DNA from: Desulfosarcina cetonica JCM 12296
GTDB lineage: Bacteria > Desulfobacterota > Desulfobacteria > Desulfobacterales > Desulfosarcinaceae
Length of the DNA: 64,000 nucleotides
Assembly (NCBI RefSeq): GCF_001311845.1
Contig: NZ_BBCC01000013.1
Location: forward strand, 1-64,000
Reading direction: 5' to 3'
Made by a program: the position numbers and the translations under genes. Below the pieces are notes generated by a model, which was not told the origin of the DNA, searched no databases, and saw only the letters and a list, made by a program, of their open reading frames with translations. Below, in pieces: positions 1-9,043 of this stretch (positions are counted from its first letter, which is position 1; every line of letters begins with the position of its first letter).

Positions 1-4
1 TGTC

Positions 5-1959
5 GTGGCCACCGATCCTGACGAAGCCGGCGATCCGCTGCGGTTCCTCACCGGCGGCAGCGACATGGACCACAGCTTTTACGCCGCCGGTCGTTTCGCC
101 GGCGCCGACCCCTACCGGCCGCTCTATCGCCGGCTGGCATTCTGGCTAATGGTTGAGGCCGCCGGCGGCAGCAGCTTCGACAATCGCCTGCCCCAAATCC
201 GGATGAAGATGGGCGACCGGCTGTTTTCCTGCGACAACGGCGGTCATGGGGTCAGCCTGACCCACAGCAACTGTGTACTCTCCGTGGCCAAGGCGCGGGA
301 AGTGGTGGGCGCGTTTTACGCCCAGGCGGCCGTCACCCCCAACAGCGATATCCTCAACCCGGTCTGCTATGCCGAAGATGCGATCACCCACATTCCCGCA
401 TCGGCCCGGGTGCGCTCCTACGGGTGCGGCAGTCCGGTGATGGACGCCGATCTGAAGCCCGACGAGACGCTGGTGGACCTGGGTTCGGGCGCCGGGGTGG
501 AGTGTTTCATTGCCGCGAAAAAGGTGGGGCCGGGTGGGGCGGTTTACGGCATTGACATGACCGATGACATGCTGGCGTTGGCCAACGGGGCGGTGGAAGC
601 GGTGGCCCGGAACCTCGGATGGGCCAACGTGCGTTTTAAAAAAGGCTATCTGGAGGCGCTTCCCCTGGCCGACGGCACGGCCGACGCGGTGATTTCCAAC
701 TGCGTGGTCAACCTCTCCGAAGACAAACAGCGCACATTTTCAGAAATATTCCGCATCCTCAAGCCCGGCGGCCGCCTGGTCATCTCGGATGTCGTCACGG
801 ACAGCCTGCCGCCGGCGGCGATCCTCAATGACGCCAAACTGCGGGGTGAGTGCATTTCCGGCGCCATGCTGCAAAGCCGGCTGATATCCCTGCTCGAATC
901 CATTGGATTCGAACGCATCCAGATCCTCAAACGGTTTTTCTACCGGGAAGTGCAAGGTCACCGTTTTTACTCCCTGACCTTCACCGCCTATCGTCCTGGC
1001 GGCGAGACCCTGCGGCGCGTGATCTACCCCGGCCCTTTCGCCGCGGTGCTCACCGACAGCGGGCGAGTGATCCTGCGCGGCGAGGCGACCGAGATTCCCT
1101 GGCACGAGGCCGGTGACGAGAACGGCCCTTTCTTTTTTCTCGATGAAAGCGGGTCGGTCATCGGCCCCCAGGGCGAGAACACCTGTGCCTGCTATACGCC
1201 ACCCGAAGCGGCATCGTCGACCCCGGAAAAGGAGAACCCGGCCCCGTCGGCCTTTCGACACTTGGCCGGCTGTATGCTTTGCGGCAGCCCGCTGGAATAT
1301 CTCAACCATGACCGGATCATGCCCTGCGTTTTCTGTGGCGAGACCCTGCCGGCCAACGCGGTCTGCGCCAACGGTCATTTTGTCTGCGACGCCTGTCATG
1401 GCCAGGATGCCGACGCCGTGGTGCGGCATATCTGTCTGACCTCGCGGGAAACCGACATGATCACCCTGGCCAACACCATCCGCCGGCATCCGGCCGTGCC
1501 CCTGCATGGTCCCGAACATCACTTCGCCATGGCCGGGCTCATCGTCGCAGCCTACCGCAACGCGGGTGGCGATGTCACCGATGCGGACATCACCACGGCC
1601 ATCGATCGGGCCAAAGGCGTCCCCGGCGGTAGCTGCGGGTTCTGGGGCGGCTGCGGCGCGCGCTGGGTGCCGGCATCGCCTTTGGGGTGATCCTGAAAAG
1701 TTCGCCGATGACGCCCGTGCCGCGCAAAATTGTCCAGTCGCTGACCGGCGAGCTTATTTCCAGCATCAGCGGCATCGAAGCGGCCCGCTGCTGCCAGCGG
1801 GAGATCTGGACCGTGCTCAAACGGGTCGCCGACCTGTCCCGACGCATCCTGCCGATTCCGTTGACGGCCGAAGGCGATACCCGCTGTCGCCAAATGTATT
1901 TGAACAAGGAGTGTCCTGGCAACGCCTGCCCGTGGTGGCGTGACGTGAAACCATTATGA
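5..1959 (+). CDS. SAM-dependent methyltransferase fused to a DUF5714-type cysteine-rich domain (5' partial, frameshifted)
   Basis: The reading frame is already open at the left edge, so the true start probably lies outside the window. An unassigned N-terminal part of about 110 residues is followed by a class I methyltransferase domain resembling arsenite/ubiquinone methyltransferases. The glycine-rich SAM loop DLGSGAG sits near residues 158-164, followed by the acidic GIDMTDDML strand. After about residue 420 come several CxxC pairs (CMLCG, CVFCG, CDAC) and the GGSCGFWGGCG motif typical of DUF5714, which suggests metal binding. The frame breaks near base 1660: restoring one G in the GCGCG stretch rejoins the C-terminal half, which ends at 1959. 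The substrate is unknown. Arsenic or small-molecule methylation is possible, but no ars genes are nearby. The family call is firm; the function is not. Confidence 0.7.
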
Positions 1960-1968
1960 TACGGTAAG

Positions 1969-3198
1969 TTAGGGGGCGTCAGGATCCATGATCAGCAGGT
2001 AAAAGGCTCCGCGTTCCTGCATATGACCGGCGGCGATCTGGGCGTAGGGACCGCTTCCCCAGAAAATATCCACCCGCCCGGGTCCACGGATGGCCCCGCC
2101 GGTATCCTGATTCAGGGCAAAGGCGGAAAACTCCATCCACCGGTCGATACGGCCGTTACCGTCGATCACCGGGATGCGGGCCTCGAGATACGCCGGCGCG
2201 GCCATGGGAAAGACCTTCCGGTCCACGGCCACGGAGCGCCCTGGTGTCAAGTCCACCCCAAGGGCACCAAGCGGTCCGCTTGTTTCCGTCTTGAAGAAAA
2301 CATAGCTGGGATTGTAATTGAGGACCCTGTCCACCGCTTCGGGGTGTTCGGTCAGGTAGGTTTTCAGTCGCTGCATGGACATCTCGGCTGCGGGGATCTT
2401 TCCCTGATCGATTAGCAGCCGGCCGATGCTTCGGTAGGGACGGCCATTGGTGCCGTGGTAGTGCACGCGAATAAAGTCGCCATTGTTCAGATAGATCCTG
2501 CCGGAGCCTTGAATTTGCAGGAAAAAAAGATCGATGCGATCATCCACCCAGGCGATCGGCCGGGCTTTGCGGGAAAAATGCCTGTCCGCCGCGATGGCTT
2601 TCCGGTCAGGGTAGGGCACCACCGTATGTCCCTGCAACCGACCGACGATGCGTTTGCCTTTGAGGCTATCCCCAAAGGGGGCGAGGTCGATGGTGATCAG
2701 ATCGCTGGGCATGGCATACACCGGATAGCGATAGCGCTGATCCGGCGTCAGGCTGCCGGCAAGATCCGGCTCGTAATATCCGGTAAACAGGACTTGCCCG
2801 TTTTTTCCGCCGACAGAGCGGTAAACCCGATAGTGCGCGGCGATAAACTGGTTCAACGCCTGGGGGCCTGGCCGGGTGGCGGCAAAATCGCGCAACCGCG
2901 CCAGCGACCGAATGAGATGATCGACACGGTAGGTATCGGCTCCGAAACGGAAAACGCGATCGCCGGGCAACCGGTTCAGGTACGCGAGGCTTTTTCCGAT
3001 GCCATAGGTGAGGTTGTCCAGGAACAGGTCATCCGCAAAAACCGGGTAATCCTTCACCGCCAGGCGTTCAAGCGCCTTTTGCGGTGCCGGCGAGGATGGG
3101 CCTGACGCCGATGGCAAGGCGCAAGCTGCGACCCCTAGGGCCAACACCACGACCTCAAGGAACCGACCCCATAACGATGATCCGATCCTGAATCTCAT
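1969..3198 (-). CDS. mltA: Membrane-bound lytic murein transglycosylase A (MltA)
   Basis: This enzyme cleaves the glycosidic bond of peptidoglycan to give 1,6-anhydromuramyl products, acting as a lipoprotein on the periplasmic face of the outer membrane. The chosen start at 3198 gives a basic N-terminus, a hydrophobic stretch and a lipobox ending in VAAC, that is, a signal peptidase II site. A longer in-frame start at 3297 would bury the signal and is rejected. The MltA barrel (VLFTGYYEPDLAGS region) is followed by the C-terminal 3D domain containing RSVAVDRKVFPMAAPAY and DTGGAIRGPGRVDIFWGSG, with the conserved aspartates. The length of about 409 residues is normal. The ATG overlaps the moaC stop in an ATGA arrangement, so the two are probably translationally coupled although their pathways are unrelated. 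Confidence 0.9.
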   Translation of the reverse strand: MRFRIGSSLWGRFLEVVVLALGVAACALPSASGPSSPAPQKALERLAVKDYPVFADDLFLDNLTYGIGKSLAYLNRLPGDRVFRFGADTYRVDHLIRSLARLRDFAATRPGPQALNQFIAAHYRVYRSVGGKNGQVLFTGYYEPDLAGSLTPDQRYRYPVYAMPSDLITIDLAPFGDSLKGKRIVGRLQGHTVVPYPDRKAIAADRHFSRKARPIAWVDDRIDLFFLQIQGSGRIYLNNGDFIRVHYHGTNGRPYRSIGRLLIDQGKIPAAEMSMQRLKTYLTEHPEAVDRVLNYNPSYVFFKTETSGPLGALGVDLTPGRSVAVDRKVFPMAAPAYLEARIPVIDGNGRIDRWMEFSAFALNQDTGGAIRGPGRVDIFWGSGPYAQIAAGHMQERGAFYLLIMDPDAP

Positions 3199-3683
3199 GG
3201 CACGGACGATGGCCGGACGAACGTACCGCTTTTGCCGCCGCTCTTTTTGAGCAGGCAGATGTCGGTAATGGTCATGGCCTTGTCGATGGCCTTGCACATG
3301 TCATAAAGGGTCAGCGCAGCCACGGAGACGGCGGTCAGGGCTTCCATCTCGACCCCGGTCTGGTCAAAGATCCGGGCGGTGCCTTCGATCCGGATGGTAT
3401 GGGCCGCCGCATCGGAGAAAAAATCAACCTGCACATGGGTCAGGTTGAGGGGATGGCACATGGGGATCAAATCAGCGGTTTTCTTGGCGCCCATCACGCC
3501 GGCGATGCGGGCGGTCTCGATCACGTTGCCTTTTGACATGGTACCGTCGGCAATACGCTGAAAGGTCTCCGCCGACATATGCACCACCGCCTGGGCCAGC
3601 GCCGTACGCTGGGTCGGTTTTTTTTCGGTCACATCCACCATGCGCACACGACCCTGATCATCGATATGGGTCAAATCAGACAT
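3195..3683 (-). CDS. moaC: Cyclic pyranopterin monophosphate synthase MoaC
   Basis: MoaC converts the 3',8-cyclo-GTP product of MoaA into cyclic pyranopterin monophosphate in molybdenum cofactor synthesis. The 162-residue protein has the family hallmarks: MVDVTEKKPTQRTA near the N-terminus, the KGNVIETARIAGVMGAKKT segment, the LIPMCHPL motif, and GVEMEALTAVSVAALTLYDMCKA followed by a C-terminal LLKKSGGKSG. Full length, no defects. It is the third gene of a leftward block mobA, moaE-like, moaC, with mltA coupled behind it. No moaA or moaD is present in the window, so the first step must be encoded elsewhere. Confidence 0.96.
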   Translation of the reverse strand: MSDLTHIDDQGRVRMVDVTEKKPTQRTALAQAVVHMSAETFQRIADGTMSKGNVIETARIAGVMGAKKTADLIPMCHPLNLTHVQVDFFSDAAAHTIRIEGTARIFDQTGVEMEALTAVSVAALTLYDMCKAIDKAMTITDICLLKKSGGKSGTFVRPSSVP

Positions 3684-3710
3684 CCACGGTTCCCTTCAGC
3701 GGCTTTGGGT

Positions 3711-4070
3711 TCAGACGAAAAATTCGGTTTTGGTGGTCACCGAGGTCTTGATGGCGTTCAGGGTCCGGGTCAAGGCGTCGATGACATGATCACGAATGTC
3801 TCCGGCCACCACCAGGAACATCACATCGTCCCCGATTTGAAGGTCCTTGTCGGCGACGATGTCCACCTGGATATCCACGATTCCCGGCAGGCGGCGATTC
3901 TCGTCCAACACCTGGGCCAAGCGCGGGTTGTCCACAGCCACGCGCAGACCGGAGACCTTTCGCCCATCCCGCGAGGTTCCCCGCACCACGCCGTTGTGGC
4001 AGAGAATCATTCCCACCTGGGCGTAATCCGGATGCATCTTTATCTTGTTGATCAATTCGTTTGCATTCAT
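3711..4070 (-). CDS. moaE: MoaE-like molybdopterin synthase large-subunit family protein
   Basis: The protein of 119 residues lies between mobA and moaC. It is shorter than typical MoaE (about 150 residues) but keeps the core layout: a GMILCHNGVVRGTSRDG segment where MoaE has its GAxxxFxGxVR turn, a middle part ending in IGDDVMFLVVAG, a DHVIDALTRTLNAIKT helix and the C-terminal TTKTEFF. The last stretch aligns with the LKTxxxxWKxE region of MoaE that carries the catalytic lysine. MoaE inserts the dithiolene sulfurs into the pterin, receiving sulfur from MoaD. No moaD gene is visible here. The assignment rests on context plus these motifs; a specialised paralogue used by sulfate reducers is possible. 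Confidence 0.7.
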   Translation of the reverse strand: MNANELINKIKMHPDYAQVGMILCHNGVVRGTSRDGRKVSGLRVAVDNPRLAQVLDENRRLPGIVDIQVDIVADKDLQIGDDVMFLVVAGDIRDHVIDALTRTLNAIKTSVTTKTEFFV

Positions 4071-4082
4071 CGTTGGTACTCC

Positions 4083-4687
4083 TTAGCAGTTGGCCTGGTA
4101 AAGCGCCTCGGCCTTGACCAGGTCGTCAGGGGTATTCATGTTGAAAAAAGAGACCAATTCGGGGTCGACGGTGCGTAAATCGCCCTCGGCAACCGCTTTC
4201 ACCCGCACCTTGCGGAACAGCCCCTTGATTTTTAACAGATCCCGTTCCAGCTGCCACACCATCGCCGGCAGGCAGGTTTTTCGATATACGGCAAACATCG
4301 GCTCATAGCCGGAATCGGTTGAAGGAACGATCAAATCGGCCTTGCCATCAATTTGGTCCAGCACCAATGCGATCATTTCCGGTTTCACAAAAGGGGCGTC
4401 ACAAGCGGCAAAGAAGGCATACTCATGCCGCGCGGCGAACAGGCCGGCGTATACACCGTTGAGCGAACTGCGTTGGGTGTAATGATCGGTGACGATCAGG
4501 CGTCGACATCCATGTAGGCAGCGGGATCGTTGGTCACCAAGATGATCTGGTCGAACAATTTGGCATAGACATTCATGAGGCGATCAATATTCCGCTGTCC
4601 GCCGATGCGGATGAAGGCCTTATTTCGTCCGCCAAAGCGTTTGCTTAATCCGCCGGCCAGAATCACACCGGTGCATGGCCATGGCAT
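4083..4687 (-). CDS. mobA: Molybdenum cofactor guanylyltransferase MobA (frameshifted)
   Basis: MobA attaches GMP to molybdopterin to make the guanine dinucleotide cofactor used by enzymes such as formate dehydrogenases. The N-terminus carries the nucleotidyltransferase signature GVILAGGLSKRFGGRNKA, with the conserved lysine and FIRIGG. The second half holds FFAACDAPFVKPEMI, which contains the metal-binding aspartate, and the closing MNTPDDL motif. A frame break near 4500 separates the halves; a single-base correction there joins them into one protein of about 200 residues, the normal MobA size. A GGAG-type ribosome site precedes the ATG at 4687. It is the first gene of the leftward Mo-cofactor block and is divergent from mog/moaB at 4883. 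Confidence 0.88.
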
Positions 4688-4882
4688 GCTTCACTCCTCG
4701 AACACATGGGTTAACGCCCCTTTAGATTTAAGACATCTCAGCATAAAGAAAAGCCCCCGTAAAAGCAAGGAGATTGGGCTTGCCTTGCCGCTGTGCATGG
4801 GTTAGAAAGCTGGAAACGTGGCGTGGCGACGCCGCGCCAAAACAAATACAGTCTTAACCTAATTTTATTGAGGCCAACACAC

Positions 4883-5383
4883 ATGGGTGTCCACGAACAT
4901 CGAAAATCGGCACCGTCATCGGTCACGGTCGGGGTTCTCTCGGTTTCCTCCACCCGTTCGCTGGCGGATGATGAAAGCGGCCTTTGGATTGCCCGCCAAG
5001 CAGAAAAAGAGGGTCACGTCGTTCGCTTCCATGAGGTGGTCAGCGACGATATCTCCGCAATCCGGGAGGCCGCCTTGAAGGCCATCCGTGAAAAAGCGCT
5101 GCAAGCCCTGCTGATCACCGGCGGCACGGGCATCACCCCCAAAGATGTCACCATCGAGGCCATCAAACCCCTGTTTACCAAGGAGATGACCGCCTTCGGA
5201 GCCATTTTTGCCCAGCTCAGCTTTGATGAAATCGATGCCGCCGCGATTCTCTCCCGGGCAGCGGCGGGCATCATCGGCGGCACCGTGGTTTTTTGCATGC
5301 CGGGCAGCAAGAAAGCCTGCCAACTGGCCTGCAAGGCCCTGATCTTCCCGGACCTCGGTCATGTGGTCGCCCACGTGAGCTGA
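4883..5383 (+). CDS. Molybdopterin adenylyltransferase family protein (MogA/MoaB)
   Basis: Proteins of this family adenylylate molybdopterin before metal insertion. The 166-residue product has the MoCF-binding fold signatures VTVGVLSVSSTRSLADDESG, LLITGGTGITPKDVT and AGIIGGTVVFCMPGSKKACQ, the last two forming the nucleotide-pterin pocket. ATG 4883 is chosen because an upstream in-frame ATG at 4793 adds 30 residues unlike the family. The gene is divergent from mobA and shares a 195-base intergenic region with it, in which I see a small GC-rich hairpin near 4826 but no recognisable molybdenum riboswitch. MazG-type pyrophosphohydrolase follows 18 bases downstream. MoaB and MogA cannot be told apart from sequence alone here. 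Confidence 0.85.
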   Translation: MGVHEHRKSAPSSVTVGVLSVSSTRSLADDESGLWIARQAEKEGHVVRFHEVVSDDISAIREAALKAIREKALQALLITGGTGITPKDVTIEAIKPLFTKEMTAFGAIFAQLSFDEIDAAAILSRAAAGIIGGTVVFCMPGSKKACQLACKALIFPDLGHVVAHVS

Positions 5384-5401
5384 CCCGAACCGCCGCTGCC
5401 G

Positions 5402-5770
5402 ATGACAAAGAATTCCCGCCATACGGACAGGACCGGTGAGGAAAATCCGACCCTCCGGCAGCTTCAGGAACTCGTGGACCGCTGGATTCGCACTTATGGG
5501 GTGCGTTATTTCTCGGAGTTGACCAACCTGGCCGTATTGATGGAGGAGGTCGGTGAGCTGGCCCGGCTCATGGCCAGGACCTACGGCGACCAGAGCTTCA
5601 AAACGGACCGGGAACACACCGGACTGGCCGACGAACTGGCCGATGTGCTCTTCGTGCTCGTCTGTATCGCCAATCAGACCGGCGTGGATCTGGCCGATGC
5701 GCTATCCAGAAATCTGCAGAAAAAAACATCCCGGGACAGCCAGCGCCACTTGAATAATCCCAAGCTATAG
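5402..5770 (+). CDS. MazG-family nucleotide pyrophosphohydrolase
   Basis: A 122-residue all-alpha NTP pyrophosphatase, which hydrolyses non-canonical or excess NTPs to NMP and PPi. The metal-binding motif MEEVGELARLMAR (ExxE) sits near residues 50-62 and the second helix motif LADELADVLFVLVCIAN (ExxD) near residues 77-93, both intact. It is a single-domain MazG, shorter than the two-domain E. coli protein and similar to the MazG-like/iMazG group. It follows the mog/moaB gene at 18 bases and is probably cotranscribed. Its stop codon lies inside the left arm of an inverted repeat at 5766-5872. Confidence 0.85.
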   Translation: MTKNSRHTDRTGEENPTLRQLQELVDRWIRTYGVRYFSELTNLAVLMEEVGELARLMARTYGDQSFKTDREHTGLADELADVLFVLVCIANQTGVDLADALSRNLQKKTSRDSQRHLNNPKL

Positions 5771-5872
5771 TATTTAAGATAATGTTTTTGGTAAGGCCAG
5801 AGGGAGGAAGCTGTATAAACCATACCGCGACGACCGATAACGCAGCCCAAAAACATTATCTTGAATGCTATA
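5766..5872. repeat. 107-bp element with 26-bp inverted ends
   Basis: The arms 5766-5791 and 5847-5872 are reverse complements over 26 bases with two differences, and both differences would be G-U pairs in RNA. The arms start and end with TATAG/CTATA and enclose a 55-base centre. The left arm covers the stop codon of the MazG gene. It could be a miniature mobile element with TA-type ends or a strong bidirectional hairpin between convergent genes. No second copy was seen in the window. Confidence 0.75.
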
Positions 5873-5923
5873 AACAACGGCTGATCCTCCCGCGTCCCGG
5901 ATTTACCGGTCAAGCCATGCACA

Positions 5924-7450
5924 TTAGGGGGCGCGATCATCCTTTGCGGCGCCTGCCGACTGTGCGGCTTTCTTCTTTTCCAACAACCAAACAACGATAT
6001 CGGCCGGGTCGGGCTCGGGAATCGTTTCCGGCACAATCTGCGGCTTTATGTCATGGCGCTTTTGGGATGCCGAGGAAGTCGGATATAGGGGCATCTCATG
6101 CGCCGCCGTTGCGGGTGGAACCGAGGCGGCCGTCCGGGAGGGCGCCGGGAGCGGTATGGCACTGGATGACGGTGTCGGTTGACTCCGGGTCGCTTCCGGA
6201 GCGGTCGTCATCGCGTCGGTCGATTCCTTTACGGGCGCGGCTTCGGACACCGGGATGTTCCCTTCCAGCGAATCGGTGGTTGTCTCTTGAGGGGACGGGG
6301 GCGCCTCAGGTGCCGCCAGGGTCGCGGTAACCTTGACATGGCGCTGCTGGCCCAACGGGGTCTCCTCGGGAAGCGGTGTCATGGAAGAAAGCACGGCGGG
6401 AGCGTTCGGGTTGGCAGGCGATTTCGATGTCTGCTGCCGCGGGTTGGAATCGGCGGCCTCTTCCCCACCAAAGTGAAGGGGGATGAACAGGGCGGCAGTG
6501 ACAACAACCATCAATCCGGTCATCGTGACCACGGCCCATTTAAGCACGCTGTTGGTGGCCGCCGCGCCCCTGGCCGATGCCGGGATGGGTGCCGCAGGCG
6601 ATCGCTTGACACGGGGTACCGGAGAACGCACCGCCGGTTGCCGTTCTTCGGGAAACGAAATTCGCTCCAGACATCGCTCGACAATCGACTTACCGATGGT
6701 TCGTTTGCCGGCTTCATACCCGTAGAGCATCGCCAGGTCGCAGATAATGTTGATCTGGCGCGGTGCCCCATCGGAAAACCCGTAAATCGCCGCCATGGCG
6801 CCGGAGGAGAAAACATTGTGCTCGGCCCCGGCCATTTTCAGGCGGTGGGCAATGTAGGCCATGGTTTCCGGCAAGTTCAGGGGCTCGAGGCGGTAGGTGA
6901 TGGTAATCCGTTTCCTCAGGGCGCGATTCTCAGGATGCAGCAGGAGGGTGTTGACTTCGTTCTGGCCCACAAAAAAGATGTTGAGCAGCTTTGCCTCCGC
7001 CTTTTCGATATTGGAGAGCAGCCGGATCTCTTCCAGCAGATCATGCTTCAGCCGTTGGGTTTCATCGATGATCAAAAGAACGGTTCGGTTGTCTTCGTGG
7101 GCCTGGTAGAGGTATTGGCTGAAATGCGCTAGAAAGTCACTCTTGTTTTTAATCTCGCCGGTAACCCCAAAATGATTACAGATCAATCGATAGAAATCCA
7201 ATCGGCTCAAACTGGGATCCGAAATCATGGCGGTCAGCACGCACGCGTCCAGGGATTCCAAGAGCGCATGGATCAGGGTGGTTTTACCGGTTCCCACGTC
7301 ACCGGTGAGCAGCAGGAAGCCCTTGTTGTCCATCACGCCATATTTCAGCGTGGCCAACGCTTCACGATGCTTTTCACCGAGCCACAAAAAGGCCGGATCG
7401 GTGGTGATCTGAAACGGCTTGCGTTTCAGCTGGTAGAACGTTTCGTACAT
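5924..7450 (-). CDS. ExeA/GspA-like AAA+ ATPase with a C-terminal transmembrane segment
   Basis: The N-terminal 270 residues form an AAA+ domain of the ExeA/GspA type: YETFYQLKRKPFQITTDP start, Walker A TGDVGTGKTT near residue 50, Walker B VLLIIDETQ, and a sensor region ending in APRQINIICDLAM. A single hydrophobic segment (WAVVTMTGLMVVVTAALFI) follows near residue 320, then a long Pro/Thr/Ala/Glu-rich tail expected to be periplasmic. GspA works with the peptidoglycan-binding GspB to place type II secretins; here neither GspB nor a peptidoglycan-binding domain is seen, so the role is unclear. ATG 7450 is preferred over an upstream ATG because a GCGGGG ribosome site precedes it. It lies 13 bases behind the TAXI receptor gene and is likely cotranscribed. 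Confidence 0.85.
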   Translation of the reverse strand: MYETFYQLKRKPFQITTDPAFLWLGEKHREALATLKYGVMDNKGFLLLTGDVGTGKTTLIHALLESLDACVLTAMISDPSLSRLDFYRLICNHFGVTGEIKNKSDFLAHFSQYLYQAHEDNRTVLLIIDETQRLKHDLLEEIRLLSNIEKAEAKLLNIFFVGQNEVNTLLLHPENRALRKRITITYRLEPLNLPETMAYIAHRLKMAGAEHNVFSSGAMAAIYGFSDGAPRQINIICDLAMLYGYEAGKRTIGKSIVERCLERISFPEERQPAVRSPVPRVKRSPAAPIPASARGAAATNSVLKWAVVTMTGLMVVVTAALFIPLHFGGEEAADSNPRQQTSKSPANPNAPAVLSSMTPLPEETPLGQQRHVKVTATLAAPEAPPSPQETTTDSLEGNIPVSEAAPVKESTDAMTTAPEATRSQPTPSSSAIPLPAPSRTAASVPPATAAHEMPLYPTSSASQKRHDIKPQIVPETIPEPDPADIVVWLLEKKKAAQSAGAAKDDRAP

Positions 7451-7463
7451 AACCCCGCACCTC

Positions 7464-8468
7464 TCACGGCTGAAGCGCCTCTTTAATGGCATTCAACACG
7501 GGGTTGAGTGACGGCTTGGGTTTGGGGGGCGTCGGAGGGGAAGCCTTGGCCAACTGCTGCCGAACACAGTCGTACTGCTCCCACCCCTTCAACCGATAGT
7601 CAAGATCAACGGCTTGCCATTTGGGATGGCCACTGTTTTTCAGCCCATCAAAATTTTCGTATATCAAACGGCCGATTCGGCCAACCACGCCACAGTGATA
7701 ATTCCGGAAATCATAGGAGACCAACACCGCCTTGACAGCTGCGGTGTTGACGGCATCGTTTTGCCAGGAATAAGTCCCGGCCGGAATTTGTACCTGTGGA
7801 TAGAATTCGACAATACTTTTGTTGGTAATCGGAATCAGGTGTAGCCCGTCCGCGGCGGTAACCCCCTCGGCGAACAGTTTCACCGGATAGCCGGCCACGT
7901 AAAACATGGCATCGATGGAACCGGACTTGACGCCTTCGAGGGCTTCGTCCAGGCCGATGGTCAGCATCTGGCCAGGATGGATGTCGGAAACCTGGAACAG
8001 CAGACGGGCGGTGAGGTAAGTTCCACTGCCTTCGGTACCAATGGCCACCCGCTTGCCGTCAAGCGCCTCAAAGTCGGCAAGCGTCTTTTGACCCAAAAGA
8101 TGAATTTCCTCGTTGTACAGAGGGAAAACCATCTTGATCTTTTTGGCAATCCGCTTGAGCGTGGCATCACTTTGAACCTTGGAAACAAAGGCCAGGACAT
8201 CGGACTGGACGATGCCCAACTGGGTGCGCGGCCGTTTGAAGACGGCGTATATATTCTCAACCGAACCATTTGAGTTATAGACGTTGATTTTCATACCGTG
8301 CGCCTCGAGCAATGCAGCGATGTTCAGCCCGAACTGATAATAGGTTCCCTTCTCGCCGCCGGTAATGATGCCCAGGTCCGCCCCTTTATCCTGGTCGGCC
8401 GCAAGGATAGGGATCCAACAGAAACTGAGCATCAGAAAACAAATCAGACCGGCAAATCGTTTTTGCAT
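7464..8468 (-). CDS. TAXI-family TRAP transporter solute-binding protein
   Basis: Periplasmic receptor of the TRAP-associated extracytoplasmic immunogenic type. A signal peptide (MQKRFAGLICF..., cleavage near ILAADQ) precedes the family hallmark LGIITGGEKGTYYQFG. Later come LGIVQSDVLAFV, KRVAIGTEGSGTYLTARLL and IDAMFYVAGYPVKLF. TAXI receptors feed substrates such as glutamate or other carboxylates to TRAP DctQM permeases. No permease gene is adjacent, so either it is encoded elsewhere or the protein has a signalling role. The C-terminus is a Pro/Lys-rich tail followed by a short helix. Start 8468 is chosen because the signal peptide begins there; a longer start 24 bases upstream is less likely. 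Confidence 0.88.
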   Translation of the reverse strand: MQKRFAGLICFLMLSFCWIPILAADQDKGADLGIITGGEKGTYYQFGLNIAALLEAHGMKINVYNSNGSVENIYAVFKRPRTQLGIVQSDVLAFVSKVQSDATLKRIAKKIKMVFPLYNEEIHLLGQKTLADFEALDGKRVAIGTEGSGTYLTARLLFQVSDIHPGQMLTIGLDEALEGVKSGSIDAMFYVAGYPVKLFAEGVTAADGLHLIPITNKSIVEFYPQVQIPAGTYSWQNDAVNTAAVKAVLVSYDFRNYHCGVVGRIGRLIYENFDGLKNSGHPKWQAVDLDYRLKGWEQYDCVRQQLAKASPPTPPKPKPSLNPVLNAIKEALQP

Positions 8469-9043
8469 GATCTTTTCCTCCCTTAACGGCATGCGTCGGA
8501 TGAATGGTGGACGCTTTCCCTTGTCAAGCCACCTCTAAACGCGAACCTGCTTGAAAGGCGACGTCCCCCACCATTCGCTGGATATGATGAAGATATCGTT
8601 GTCGCGAAGATAGAACTGTCGTTAACCGGTGCTAATGTTGATAATAGAAACGATCCGGCGCTCAGAGAAAAGAGAAAAACAAGTTCGCTTGAAAGAAACG
8701 CTTGGAAAAAAAAGGTTCAACACCATCGTGGGGCCTGAACGTCGATCTTTTTCAGTGTTCGTTCAATTTAACAGTTTGGCGCATAAAAGGCAACGAACCA
8801 ACCGCAACGATAGGGCAAAAAGCAGGCAGGTTGGCCTGAATTACCGGAAGAAATCCGAATACCACCGGAAAGAAACGCATCCTCCATTGGTGTTGCGTGG
8901 CATCTGCCTTGCCGATGACTATATTTTGATGATTCGGCGCGATTCCTAATCGCGTCGCACTCCATGATGAGCCCGTCCAGGCATCCGTTCAGCATCTTAA
9001 AGGTGCGGTCGCCGTGAACCCTTTACCCGTAAAGGAGGCAAAA
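8469..9043. other. Gene-poor intergenic region
   Basis: This stretch lies between divergent genes (TAXI receptor leftward, pruA rightward). Open frames in it have no recognisable domain and look random. A small hairpin with CGCGATT/AATCGCG arms lies near 8940-8956 and a near-perfect ribosome site AAAGGAGG lies at 9031-9038 for pruA. I see no RNA gene. Confidence 0.5.

Noticed and set aside
4688-4882. Molybdenum cofactor riboswitch between mobA and mog/moaB
   Set aside because: The gene context invites it, but I cannot identify the conserved stems or loops; only a short GC-rich hairpin is present.
8629-8949. Open frame of about 106 codons before pruA
   Set aside because: No recognisable domain, unusual composition and no ribosome site; it looks random.
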